Shown here: one piece after another, positions 32,342-40,218 of the stretch
Layout of the letters: every line of letters begins with the position of its first letter
Numbering within the stretch: position 1 is the first letter of the stretch
Assembly: GCA_964426875.1 (NCBI GenBank)
Contig: CAYRSB010000016.1
Coordinates: 1 to 50,858 of the forward strand
Origin: Caldatribacterium sp964426875
Lineage (GTDB): Bacteria > Atribacterota > Atribacteria > Atribacterales > Caldatribacteriaceae
Length of the DNA stretch: 50,858 nt
Direction of reading: 5' to 3'
Translations under genes and position numbers: made by a program
Notes under the pieces: model-generated
What the model saw: the letters and a program-made list of their open reading frames with translations, nothing else
What the model was told of the DNA's origin: nothing
The model's database searches: none

Positions 32342-33867
32342 CTTTTCTGCAAGGAAGCGTTGTGCTCCCCGTAGACACTCCCTTCAACGAGTTAGAGTTT
32401 TGGGAGTACTTTGCCTCAGAGAACAAAGATGGGGTACCTTCCATCCCTGTTTCAGGGGCCAAAGTGGTTGTGACCCTTGGGGAGGGAAAGGGCATCGTTG
32501 CCCAGGCGGTGACAAATGAAGACGGAGAGTTCGTGGCCCGGGTTCCTTCCGGAGAACGATATTTTCTTGAGATTTACGTGGGAAAAGACCTTGTAGCCTT
32601 GGGTTTTACCGAGGTAGGTAGCGAAAAGCACCACGATGTGGGAGTTATTGACGAAAAAAGTACTGCCCTGGCCATTGCTAAAAAGCGAGAATTGCTGCTT
32701 TCCGAAGGTAAAGAAGCAACAGATACGCAAACCATTGAAGCTTGGAAAGAAGAGATTTTGCGATTCTGGAGAAAGGGAAAAAGCGTTACCCATTTTGCTC
32801 CCCTCAAGGAGATCAATAAAAAGGATATCACCGCTTCCTTAGACCCTCTGCGTCTTTTCTCCAAGGTGGAGTACTTTTTTGGGGAGGATGGTCACTATTT
32901 TGTAGTGCTCTGGGAAACACCCAGACCCTCGGAGACTACTCTCTATTTCCGCCCCTTTCATCTGCCGGTCTTTCAGAAGGAGGGCCCTCTTCAGGGAACA
33001 GAGGGAAGATTTGTGATGCCGGTAGAAGAATTCGAGGGATACCTCTTTTTCTTGGAAGCCAAAAACGAAGAGCACCTTCTCGGTCGAACCCCCACCCATG
33101 TAGTCAGGGCCCCCTTTGTGCCTCAACTGAGAGAAGTGAATCTTCTGGGATACCAGGAGGGACCGGTGACTGTCTTCCGACGGGAGACAAGAGGTAGAAA
33201 GGCCATCCACTTTCACTCCGAAAGGAATGGTATCATCATCCTTACGCTTCGTCGAGCCCAGGAACGGGGCTTTGAGCTGGAAATGGAGTTTGATCTTGCA
33301 CGGAAGAGAGTACTCCCAAGGTGTTTCACCCAGGAGGGCTTTAAACATCTTACCCTCTCCATGTATTTTTCAGAGGACCGTTCCTTTTTCTGGGGTCCGG
33401 TGGGAAAGGGAGTCAAGGTCAAGGAGGAAGAATGGCAAAACCTCTTCGGCCTCTGGAAAAAGACCACCCCAGAAATCTCTCTCGAAGACCACTTTGTGGA
33501 GGTGGGTTTCGGTTTCCCCTTTGTGGAGATCGTAGGGTTTTTTAGGGATAAGGAATTTCGCCTTTTCGCCAACCATTACCTTGAAGACGGAGTATTGCTC
33601 CTTTCTTCCCGCCGCCTGGACTCCCTCAATGTGGAATCCACGGTGTACTATCGGGGAAGGGTGAGGCTGTGGGGTGAGGGAGCATTCGAGGGCTGTTTTG
33701 TGGACATGGACTTTGAGGGAAAATTCGTGGAGGATACGGAAAAAGGGGGAGAAGCCACCCTTTTCCTCTCTTCCCCCGATGCCGTTCGAGGTTCGGTGGA
33801 TCTCTCGGCTCAGGTTCTTGTAGCCCAAGTCAGGGGTTTTTCTCTGGATACGCGCACCACTCGGTGA
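32338..33867 (+). CDS. Large uncharacterised protein with carboxypeptidase-regulatory-like domain
   Basis: A 509-residue protein without signal peptide. Residues about 35-105 resemble a carboxypeptidase regulatory-like beta sandwich (VSGAKVVVTLGEGKGIVAQAVTNEDGEFVARVPSGERYFLEIYVG). The rest is charged and beta-rich, with many aromatic residues, and I recognise no family. The GTG start overlaps the PAS-GGDEF stop (GTGA), which hints at a c-di-GMP-linked cell-surface or regulatory role, by position only. The 3' end overlaps the convergent nth gene by 38 nt. Confidence 0.6.
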   Translation: MTFLQGSVVLPVDTPFNELEFWEYFASENKDGVPSIPVSGAKVVVTLGEGKGIVAQAVTNEDGEFVARVPSGERYFLEIYVGKDLVALGFTEVGSEKHHDVGVIDEKSTALAIAKKRELLLSEGKEATDTQTIEAWKEEILRFWRKGKSVTHFAPLKEINKKDITASLDPLRLFSKVEYFFGEDGHYFVVLWETPRPSETTLYFRPFHLPVFQKEGPLQGTEGRFVMPVEEFEGYLFFLEAKNEEHLLGRTPTHVVRAPFVPQLREVNLLGYQEGPVTVFRRETRGRKAIHFHSERNGIIILTLRRAQERGFELEMEFDLARKRVLPRCFTQEGFKHLTLSMYFSEDRSFFWGPVGKGVKVKEEEWQNLFGLWKKTTPEISLEDHFVEVGFGFPFVEIVGFFRDKEFRLFANHYLEDGVLLLSSRRLDSLNVESTVYYRGRVRLWGEGAFEGCFVDMDFEGKFVEDTEKGGEATLFLSSPDAVRGSVDLSAQVLVAQVRGFSLDTRTTR

Positions 33868-34459
33868 TGGGGCAAGTGGTACAGCGGGGCTTTCGAGCCT
33901 GACAGAGGAACCTTCCCAAAAAGCCCAGAAGGTGTATGGCTCGAATCCAACGATTCTTAGGAATGGAACGCATCAGGTCTTCCTCAATTTTTTCCAGATT
34001 GGAGGAGGAAGAAAGGCCGATGCGTTGGGCTACCCTTCCTACATGAGTGTCCACCGGGATAGCCGGAATGTGGAAGGCATTGGCCAGGACAATGTTGGCC
34101 GTTTTTCGCCCCACCCCGGGGAGCTTGACGAGTTCTTCCAAGGAGGCCGGTACCTTTCCTTGGAATTCTTCCACAAGGACGCGGCTTATTTCTTTGATGA
34201 AGGTAGCCTTTTTTCGGGCGTAGTTGAGAGGGCGGACAATCCCCTCCACTTCCTCCTGGGGTGCCCGGGCCAGGTCTTGAGGGGTGGGGAAACGGGCGAA
34301 AAGCAACTTGGTGACCTCATTCACCCGTTCGTCGGGAGACTGGGCGGCTAAAACGGTGGCAATGAGAAGCTCAAAAGGATTGCAAAAGGCCAGAAGCAGT
34401 CGGGCATCGGGGAAACGTTCTTCGAGAAGGTCTAAGATGGCCGTCACTTTCTCTTCCAT
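33830..34459 (-). CDS. nth: Endonuclease III, DNA glycosylase/AP lyase
   Basis: A 209-residue bifunctional glycosylase removing oxidised pyrimidines. Helix-hairpin-helix LPGVGRKTANIVLANAF contains the catalytic Lys, VDTHVGRVAQRIGL the catalytic Asp, and CQARKPRCTTCPITEWC the C-x6-C-x2-C-x5-C 4Fe-4S ligands. Length matches E. coli Nth. ATG 34459 is chosen because AAGGAGG is 8 nt upstream; an ATG 18 nt earlier lacks one. It is transcribed divergently from lptA and convergently overlaps the unknown 509-residue gene. Confidence 0.95.
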   Translation of the reverse strand: MEEKVTAILDLLEERFPDARLLLAFCNPFELLIATVLAAQSPDERVNEVTKLLFARFPTPQDLARAPQEEVEGIVRPLNYARKKATFIKEISRVLVEEFQGKVPASLEELVKLPGVGRKTANIVLANAFHIPAIPVDTHVGRVAQRIGLSSSSNLEKIEEDLMRSIPKNRWIRAIHLLGFLGRFLCQARKPRCTTCPITEWCAYPEKNP

Positions 34460-34478
34460 CGTCTTCCCTCCTTTCAAA

Positions 34479-34487
34479 TGATATAAT
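34479..34487 (+). promoter_or_regulatory. Extended -10 promoter of the lpt operon
   Basis: TGA-TATAAT, 27 nt before the lptA start; no good -35 is seen. It lies in the divergent gap between nth and lptA. Confidence 0.6.
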
Positions 34488-34514
34488 AGGAAAAGCTTTG
34501 GTCATAGGGAAGGG

Positions 34515-35192
34515 ATGAGCGTGAAAAAATTCGGATTAGCTGTTGTTGTGCTCTTTGTTCTTTTTGGTGCGGTTGCCTTGGCACAGGAGGAGACCCCAAA
34601 GCCAAGAGAGGTCTTTTTAGAGAGCGCTGAGAGGATTACCTACGACTCGAAGAATGAGGTCTTCAATGCTTCGGGAAACGTGGTAGTCGTGCAGGGCAAA
34701 AACCGCATCGAGTGTGGGGAACTCGTCTTCAATCTCAGGGATAATCGGGGTTTGTTTCAGAAAGGCGTGAGAGTCACAAGGGAGAAGACTGAAATCCGAG
34801 CTCTCTCCATGGAAGGGGATTTCGATCGTGAAGTATACACCTTCCAGGGGGAAGTGGAGCTCAGAAAAGAACGGGAGGAGGAGGGCGAGGTTTCCACCAT
34901 TCTTTGGAAGACCGCTTCGCTCTCTTATGACGGGACCAGCGAAGAGGCCTGGAGCGAGGGTAAAGCGGAGATCACCTGGAAGGAAGTACACCTTGTAGCT
35001 GACCAGGTGCACTACTTTCCCAAGGACGAAGACAAGGGAGAGAAAGAACGCATCGTCCTTGAAGGCAATGTGTTCATCACTGAAAAAGATCGGGAGATGC
35101 AAGTACTCAAGGCAGTGTACTTCCTCGATACTGAAACCCTGGAGGCGGAGGGCATAACTCGGGCGAGGTTCCTTATAAAGGGGAAGGAATGA
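34515..35192 (+). CDS. lptA: LptA/OstA-like periplasmic lipopolysaccharide-bridge protein
   Basis: A 225-residue exported protein with signal peptide MSVKKFGLAVVVLFVLFGAVALA. Repeating OstA/LptA beta-jellyroll strands are visible: ERITYDSKNEVFNASGNVVVVQG, IECGELVFNLRDNRGLFQKGVRVT, TEIRALSMEGDF...YTFQGEVEL and VHLVADQVHYFPKDEDKGEKERIVLEGNVFI. LptA oligomers carry LPS across the periplasm. It overlaps lptD by ATGA. lptB, lptF and lptG are not in the window. Confidence 0.85.
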   Translation: MSVKKFGLAVVVLFVLFGAVALAQEETPKPREVFLESAERITYDSKNEVFNASGNVVVVQGKNRIECGELVFNLRDNRGLFQKGVRVTREKTEIRALSMEGDFDREVYTFQGEVELRKEREEEGEVSTILWKTASLSYDGTSEEAWSEGKAEITWKEVHLVADQVHYFPKDEDKGEKERIVLEGNVFITEKDREMQVLKAVYFLDTETLEAEGITRARFLIKGKE

Positions 35193-37192
35193 CCCTTTTG
35201 CAGCGCCTTTTTCCAGTTTTCGGAATTGTGCCTTTGATCGTTCTTTTTTTTGGCAGCGCCTTCCCAGAGGAGAAAGCCATGGAGCTTGAAGGGGAACGCC
35301 TTATATACCATCTCAGCAGTGAGGAGGTCCTGGTTTTGCAGGGCAAGGTTACCTATGAAGATATCGTTCTTTCTGCCTCCGAGATTTCTATATCCCTGAA
35401 AAAGGAAGAGCTTGTTGCCCGGGGGAATGTAAGGGTTACCCGAAAAGACGAAAGCTTTCAGGCTCAGGAAGTAGTATACAACTGGGGGAAAGAGTGGTGG
35501 CGTTTTAGGGAGGTCTCCTCAGACATCACGGGGAGTGGTATCCAAGGAAAGCTCTTTTTCCGGGGGAAAACGGTGGAAGAAGAGAAAGACACAATGACTA
35601 TCGAGGGAGCCCGAGTGACGAGCTGCGATCTTAAAAAACCTCATTATTTCATCGAAGCCAGGAAAATTATCATCTATCCCAACAAGAAAGTCGTCCTTTA
35701 TGGCCTCTCATACTGGGATTTTGGCCGGCGCCTCTTTTCCCTTCCTTCGTACGCCTTCTTTTTGAACCGCAAAGAGCAGCTTCCTTTTCTTCCCATGGTG
35801 GGCTACTCCAAGGGCACCGGATACTATCTGAACTACTTCTACAACTACTTTTCGAGTGACACTTCTTTTGGGACGGTGGAGCTTGGTTGGTGGGAAAAAA
35901 TAGGGTGGAAGCTCGGAATCAAGCACTACATCGAGGATGAGGGAAGAAATGAGAAAGGGTGGGTAAGTGTGGAGTATCTTGACAAGAAGAACGTCCCTCC
36001 CACTGTTACCGCCAGAGGTGAGTACTCTCGAAAGTTCAGCGATGCCTTTGATCTCTCTTCAAGTCTTTCCTATTTTCGCACCCTTGGCCGAGATGATGAG
36101 ATCCTATCTGCCCAAGCTCTTCTCACCTACGGGAAGGAGAAGGTGGCAAGCCGCTTGAGTGCAAGCTATGACAAGAACGCCTCTCAAAAAAGGGATACCC
36201 TTTCCGGTACTTGGGTAACTTCCTATGACCTGGGAGTAGCGAAGGCCGAAGCGCAAATCGTGTATCGAGAAGATAGCTCATGGGGATCTTACACCGATGG
36301 AGACCTGCAATACGTTTTGTCTCTTCGGAAAAGCGTGGGAAAGTATACATATACCCTCCGTTACAGCGGTCACGAGGATCTTGAGGGGGACACATACACG
36401 GGAGACTTTGTACGGTTTGTGCGGAAAATCCCGGAATTCGAGGTGGTGAGGCAGAAAGAGCGCATCGGAAAGTCGGATTTCTGGTACCAGACGAGTTTGG
36501 TCTTGGGGCATTACTTTGAGGAAGATACGGGGGTTTTAGAGAATCGCCTCAATCTCTCTTTGAGTGTTGAGGGGAAGAGCGTGCTCTCTCAAAGCACCAC
36601 TCTCACCCCCAGAATCGGCCTTGAGCAGAACTTTTATGGGAATGGCTTTGCCCGTTACGTTCTTTCTGGAACGGTGACCCTTGAAGAACAATTGAGTCCC
36701 AATCTTTCCCTTCTTTTGGGATACAACCGGGCACAGTATGCTGGAGCTACCCCTTTTCGCTTTGATTACACCACTCCCAAGACAGAGTTTTGGAGTTTGG
36801 GGGTAACGTACGACAAGGACCCCTGGAGTGTAGCCCTTGAATCAGGGTATGATGCTATAGGCGGGGTTTTTCAAGAGGCGACACTGAAGCTGAGTTATGA
36901 GGAGAGTACGGCGAAGAACTTCGAAGTTCGAGGAAGTTATGATTTCAACGAGGGTAAGTGGATGGGTGTGGTTTTGAGCCTCTCCTGGCCCCTTTCTCGA
37001 GAATGGAACATCGGTCTTGATGGAGGATGGGACCTCCAAAATGGTGAACTCGAATCTTTGAGAGTTCGCCTGACACGGGATCTCCACTGTCGGGAGATAA
37101 GCCTTTTTTACGATCGAACTCAAAATACCTTCTGGGTGGAGTACGGTATCAAAGCCTTTCCTGGACAGACGGTGCGAATTGGGGGTGAATGA
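35189..37192 (+). CDS. lptD: LptD-like outer-membrane LPS assembly protein
   Basis: A 667-residue outer-membrane beta barrel. An N-terminal OstA domain (about 30-160; LEGERLIYHLSSEEVLVLQGKVTYED, VLSASEISISLKKEELVARGNVRVTR) is followed by a barrel rich in alternating aromatic strands (for example VVLYGLSYWDFGRRLFSLPSYAFF; TLRYSGHEDLEGDTYTGDFV). LptD inserts LPS in the outer leaflet. No Cys pairs typical of proteobacterial LptD are seen, as in other lineages. ATG overlaps the lptA stop; its TGA overlaps the next ATG. It is direct evidence of an outer membrane. Confidence 0.85.
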   Translation: MTLLQRLFPVFGIVPLIVLFFGSAFPEEKAMELEGERLIYHLSSEEVLVLQGKVTYEDIVLSASEISISLKKEELVARGNVRVTRKDESFQAQEVVYNWGKEWWRFREVSSDITGSGIQGKLFFRGKTVEEEKDTMTIEGARVTSCDLKKPHYFIEARKIIIYPNKKVVLYGLSYWDFGRRLFSLPSYAFFLNRKEQLPFLPMVGYSKGTGYYLNYFYNYFSSDTSFGTVELGWWEKIGWKLGIKHYIEDEGRNEKGWVSVEYLDKKNVPPTVTARGEYSRKFSDAFDLSSSLSYFRTLGRDDEILSAQALLTYGKEKVASRLSASYDKNASQKRDTLSGTWVTSYDLGVAKAEAQIVYREDSSWGSYTDGDLQYVLSLRKSVGKYTYTLRYSGHEDLEGDTYTGDFVRFVRKIPEFEVVRQKERIGKSDFWYQTSLVLGHYFEEDTGVLENRLNLSLSVEGKSVLSQSTTLTPRIGLEQNFYGNGFARYVLSGTVTLEEQLSPNLSLLLGYNRAQYAGATPFRFDYTTPKTEFWSLGVTYDKDPWSVALESGYDAIGGVFQEATLKLSYEESTAKNFEVRGSYDFNEGKWMGVVLSLSWPLSREWNIGLDGGWDLQNGELESLRVRLTRDLHCREISLFYDRTQNTFWVEYGIKAFPGQTVRIGGE

Positions 37193-37722
37193 GGGCGCGC
37201 TATCTACTTTTATCTTTCCTTGCAGGGTGTCTTTTACTCTCAGGATGCGCGGCGGGAGAGCAGCCCTCCTGGGGTGAAGTGGGGAAAAGCATCACCTTTC
37301 GTGTGACCTGCCGGGAAGCCCTTGATCCAAGTTTTGTCTATCGCATCGCCATAGATACCGATGGCAACGTTCTTACCGGTCCCTCAAAGGATCCGGCGGA
37401 CTGGCAAGGTTTGTATGTCGTAGAGTGGAAAAACGGAAATGCCTGGCTTTCCTTGCCAAGTGGAGCGAGTAAGTACATTCTTGAGAGTAGCTTTGGAACC
37501 ACGGCAGAGGCTACGGTCAGTCTTGAGGATTTGGGAAGCCCCGATCAAGTCGAGGTAATGGTGGTGGTGGAAGACGGTGGAGGGAATGTCCTTGATACTC
37601 TCTCGAGTTTCTTCACCGTGCGTCTTAAGTACCAGCGGTTTGTTTCTAAGAGTGATTCTTCGGGGGATACGGATAACCCCAAAGCGGACTTGACCCAGGT
37701 GAGTGTTGAGGTGACTTTTTGA
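37189..37722 (+). CDS. Small lipoprotein ending in Phe
   Basis: A 177-residue protein with lipobox LLLSGC (acylated Cys20). The mature part is a single beta-rich domain (ITFRVTCREALDPSFVYRIAIDTDGNVLTG; DQVEVMVVVEDGGGNVLDTLSSFFTVRL). It ends VSVEVTF, much like the last residues of the SLH porin (ELSVTF). It does not look like LptE or LptC, but its ATGA overlap with lptD suggests an outer-membrane assembly or surface role. Family unknown. Confidence 0.7.
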   Translation: MRARYLLLSFLAGCLLLSGCAAGEQPSWGEVGKSITFRVTCREALDPSFVYRIAIDTDGNVLTGPSKDPADWQGLYVVEWKNGNAWLSLPSGASKYILESSFGTTAEATVSLEDLGSPDQVEVMVVVEDGGGNVLDTLSSFFTVRLKYQRFVSKSDSSGDTDNPKADLTQVSVEVTF

Positions 37723-37742
37723 AAAGAAAGAAGGAAAGAAGG

Positions 37743-38903
37743 ATGCGAAAAACAATCTGTGCAGGGGTGTTTCTCCTCCTCTCTCTTTTCTTCCTTACGG
37801 GTTGCCACTTGCCCACGATCGTAACCCCACAGAAGGGGGAGAGGCAGTGGACGGTCATGGTGTACATGGCAGCAGATAATGACCTCCAGGTTGAAGCCTT
37901 TCAAGACCTGAATTCTATGGAGCTCGTAGGTTCAACGGAAGACGTTGCGGTGGTGGTGGAACTCGACACAGGGGCGGGTGCCTTGCGATATTTGGTGACA
38001 AAGGATGGAAACCCCTCAGTTTTAGCCTCCCCGATTCTTGAGGATTTGGGAAGGGTGGACTCTGGAAGTGTGGAAGAACTCGTTTCTTTTCTTCATTTTG
38101 CCCGGGAGAAATATCCTGCCCAGCACTACGCCCTGGTTCTTTGGAACCATGGATCGGGGGTGAAAGGGAAGACCAGAGACATCTCCTTTGATTTCTCGAG
38201 CAGGCGATCTCTTACTATTCCCGAGCTTCGCTTTGCTTTAGCTCTCTCAGGAGGCAACATAGACCTTCTGGGGATGGATGCCTGCCTCATGCAAATGATT
38301 GAAGTGGCCTATGAAGTGAAAGATTATGCCCGCATCCTTGTGGCCTCTCAAGAGAACGTGCCTGGGGCGGGATGGGATTACGAGACGGTTCTCTCTGCCC
38401 TTGCTCGGAATCCTGCCTTGAGCCCCGAGAGCCTTGCCCGCATTGTGGTGTCAAGTTACATCGATTATTACCGACGAAGCGGTGTCCCAGGTAAATACAC
38501 CCTCTCGGCTGTAGATTTGTCCTGTATTCCCGGACTTGTACAGACAGTGGACGACCTTGCAGGGGAAATTCTTGCCGATACCCGCACTCCCCCCCAGCTC
38601 TACCTTGCCCTGGGGGATTCGGTAACCTTCTTTGGAGATCCTGATTTTGTGGATTTGGGTGATTTTGCTCGACTTTTGATCCTCGATTGGCGAGTTGTTC
38701 CTCAAGTGCGAGAAAAGGCAAGAGCAGTCCAAGAGCGGCTCATCCGGTGTGTGCTTGCCTTTGAGAATATTGGTGTAGTAGAATCTACCGGGATTAGCAT
38801 TTACTTTCCTTACACTGCGTATGAGCGGAAGTACGATGCTCTGCAGTTTGCTTCCGCCACGCGTTGGGATGACCTTGTACAGTACCTCATGCGGTGGCGC
38901 TAA
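37743..38903 (+). CDS. Lipoprotein clostripain-family cysteine protease (C11)
   Basis: A 386-residue secreted lipoprotein; lipobox LTGC with Cys21. The catalytic His lies in YALVLWNHGSGVKG and the catalytic Cys in LLGMDACLMQMIEVAYEV, the clostripain/C11 arrangement; MVYMAADNDLQVEAF is the conserved N-terminal strand. C11 enzymes usually cleave after Arg/Lys; here it is anchored at an envelope membrane. ATG 37743 is chosen (AAGGA 6 nt upstream) over a TTG 24 nt earlier. It follows the small lipoprotein of the lpt operon by 20 nt. Confidence 0.85.
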   Translation: MRKTICAGVFLLLSLFFLTGCHLPTIVTPQKGERQWTVMVYMAADNDLQVEAFQDLNSMELVGSTEDVAVVVELDTGAGALRYLVTKDGNPSVLASPILEDLGRVDSGSVEELVSFLHFAREKYPAQHYALVLWNHGSGVKGKTRDISFDFSSRRSLTIPELRFALALSGGNIDLLGMDACLMQMIEVAYEVKDYARILVASQENVPGAGWDYETVLSALARNPALSPESLARIVVSSYIDYYRRSGVPGKYTLSAVDLSCIPGLVQTVDDLAGEILADTRTPPQLYLALGDSVTFFGDPDFVDLGDFARLLILDWRVVPQVREKARAVQERLIRCVLAFENIGVVESTGISIYFPYTAYERKYDALQFASATRWDDLVQYLMRWR

Positions 38904-38926
38904 GAGCCCAGAGAGGAGGTGGAGGT

Positions 38927-39955
38927 GTGTTTCGCTATGAAGCACAAATTCTCCGTTCACTCAAAGAGAGTCCAAAGAGTTTCTGGAAGTTGCTCGACGA
39001 ACAGGATGAGCACATTAAAGGTTTTGTGGAACGTTTACAAAATCTCATCGACGAGGGTTTGGTACAGTACAACGACGGTAAGTTTTTCCTCACCCCCTTC
39101 GGGGAAAAAGGGGTGGCAAATCTTTTGCCACGGCGAGAAGTTCGTTGTGCGCACTGCCATGGGGGATATGAGTACCATGCCTTTGGAGAGGCCTTTGCGC
39201 TCTATTGTGAGGTCACCAAGGGGAGGCCTCTTCCCAATCTCGATTTTGATCAGGGTTTTATGCCCGAGGGTGACGTCTTTGCTCGAGTGGCGTTTTTGTA
39301 TGAGCGCGGGGATTTAGAAGGACAGGATATCCTTATTTTGGGAGACGACGATCTTTTAAGCCTGGCCCTGGCAAGTACTCGTCTTCCAGCTTCTGTAACT
39401 GTCCTTGAGGTAGACAGGCGCATTGTGGATTTCATCACTCAAAGGTCTCAAGAACATAACCTTGGCATCAGCATTCTTGAATACAACGCCGTTAAACCTT
39501 ATCCCCTCAAGGAGCACGCTTTTTCGGTTTTCATTACTGACCCTGTGGAGAGCGAAAAGGGCCTGCGTATTACCCTCTCCCGGGGAGCGCAGGCACTCAA
39601 AGAGGGTGGAGCACTCTATTTTGGTCTCACCACCATTGAGTCCTCCTGGAAAAAATGGTACAATGTAGAAAAGATGCTCCTTGACATGGGGTTTGTGATA
39701 ACCGACATTCTTCGCCGCTTCAGCGTGTATCCTGATTCAGACAACCATTTTGACGAAGAGTTCTACGACCGGACCATGATGCGCAAGCTCATGGACTTTG
39801 AGTTTCCCCTTCCTGCCGACGCGGACTGGTTCCGCTCGAGTTTTATTCGCTGTGAAGCGGTAAAGGAACCGGAGCCACTGATTGTGGGTGGAGTGGACTT
39901 TGATGCTGACTTTTACCTTGACAGTGAAACTATGGCCACGCCAAAATTTGTGTGA
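38927..39955 (+). CDS. bpsA: N(4)-bis(aminopropyl)spermidine synthase (branched-chain polyamine synthase)
   Basis: A 342-residue DUF43/BpsA enzyme that adds two aminopropyl groups to spermidine from decarboxylated S-adenosylmethionine, making the branched polyamine found in thermophiles. The N-terminal winged-helix-like region (KSFWKLLDEQDEHIKGFVERLQNLIDEGLV) is followed by the catalytic Rossmann domain: DILILGDDDLLSLALA, SVTVLEVDRRIVDFI and VFITDPVESEKGL. GTG 38927 with AGGAGG 7 nt upstream is preferred over the longer frame, which overlaps the protease. It implies life at high temperature. Confidence 0.88.
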   Translation: MFRYEAQILRSLKESPKSFWKLLDEQDEHIKGFVERLQNLIDEGLVQYNDGKFFLTPFGEKGVANLLPRREVRCAHCHGGYEYHAFGEAFALYCEVTKGRPLPNLDFDQGFMPEGDVFARVAFLYERGDLEGQDILILGDDDLLSLALASTRLPASVTVLEVDRRIVDFITQRSQEHNLGISILEYNAVKPYPLKEHAFSVFITDPVESEKGLRITLSRGAQALKEGGALYFGLTTIESSWKKWYNVEKMLLDMGFVITDILRRFSVYPDSDNHFDEEFYDRTMMRKLMDFEFPLPADADWFRSSFIRCEAVKEPEPLIVGGVDFDADFYLDSETMATPKFV

Positions 39956-40218
39956 GCTTTTTAGAAATTTTTGCAAAAAACTGTAGCTAAAGATGGACTT
40001 TTGACGTATATTATAGATGGAGGATGATTGGCTACAATCTCTCTTGCTCTCGGGTGAGAGAAAGGAGGTGAGGAAAAAACTTGGTGGCCTGGGAGAAGAG
40101 GTTTGTGGTGCCGGCCGGAAGTCCAAAGAATGGGGAAAGGAGAGGAAACGTGGAAACTCTCTATCCCTCCTTGGAAGGACAGAAGGCCGAAAATCCTAAC
40201 GACCAAGGAGGTTGTGGT
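39956..40218 (+). promoter_or_regulatory. Long structured leader of the SLH-porin gene
   Basis: The 263 nt upstream of the porin contain TTGACGTATATTATA near 40001-40014 (possible promoter) and a hairpin CTCTCGGGTGAGAG (about 40050-40065). A second ribosome-like site, AAAGGAGGTGAGG, is near 40060-40072, and TCCTTGGAAGGA and AGAGGAAACGTGGAAACTCT elements follow. The whole stretch after 40081 stays open in frame with the porin. I name no riboswitch class; an mRNA-stabilising leader is plausible. Confidence 0.4.
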
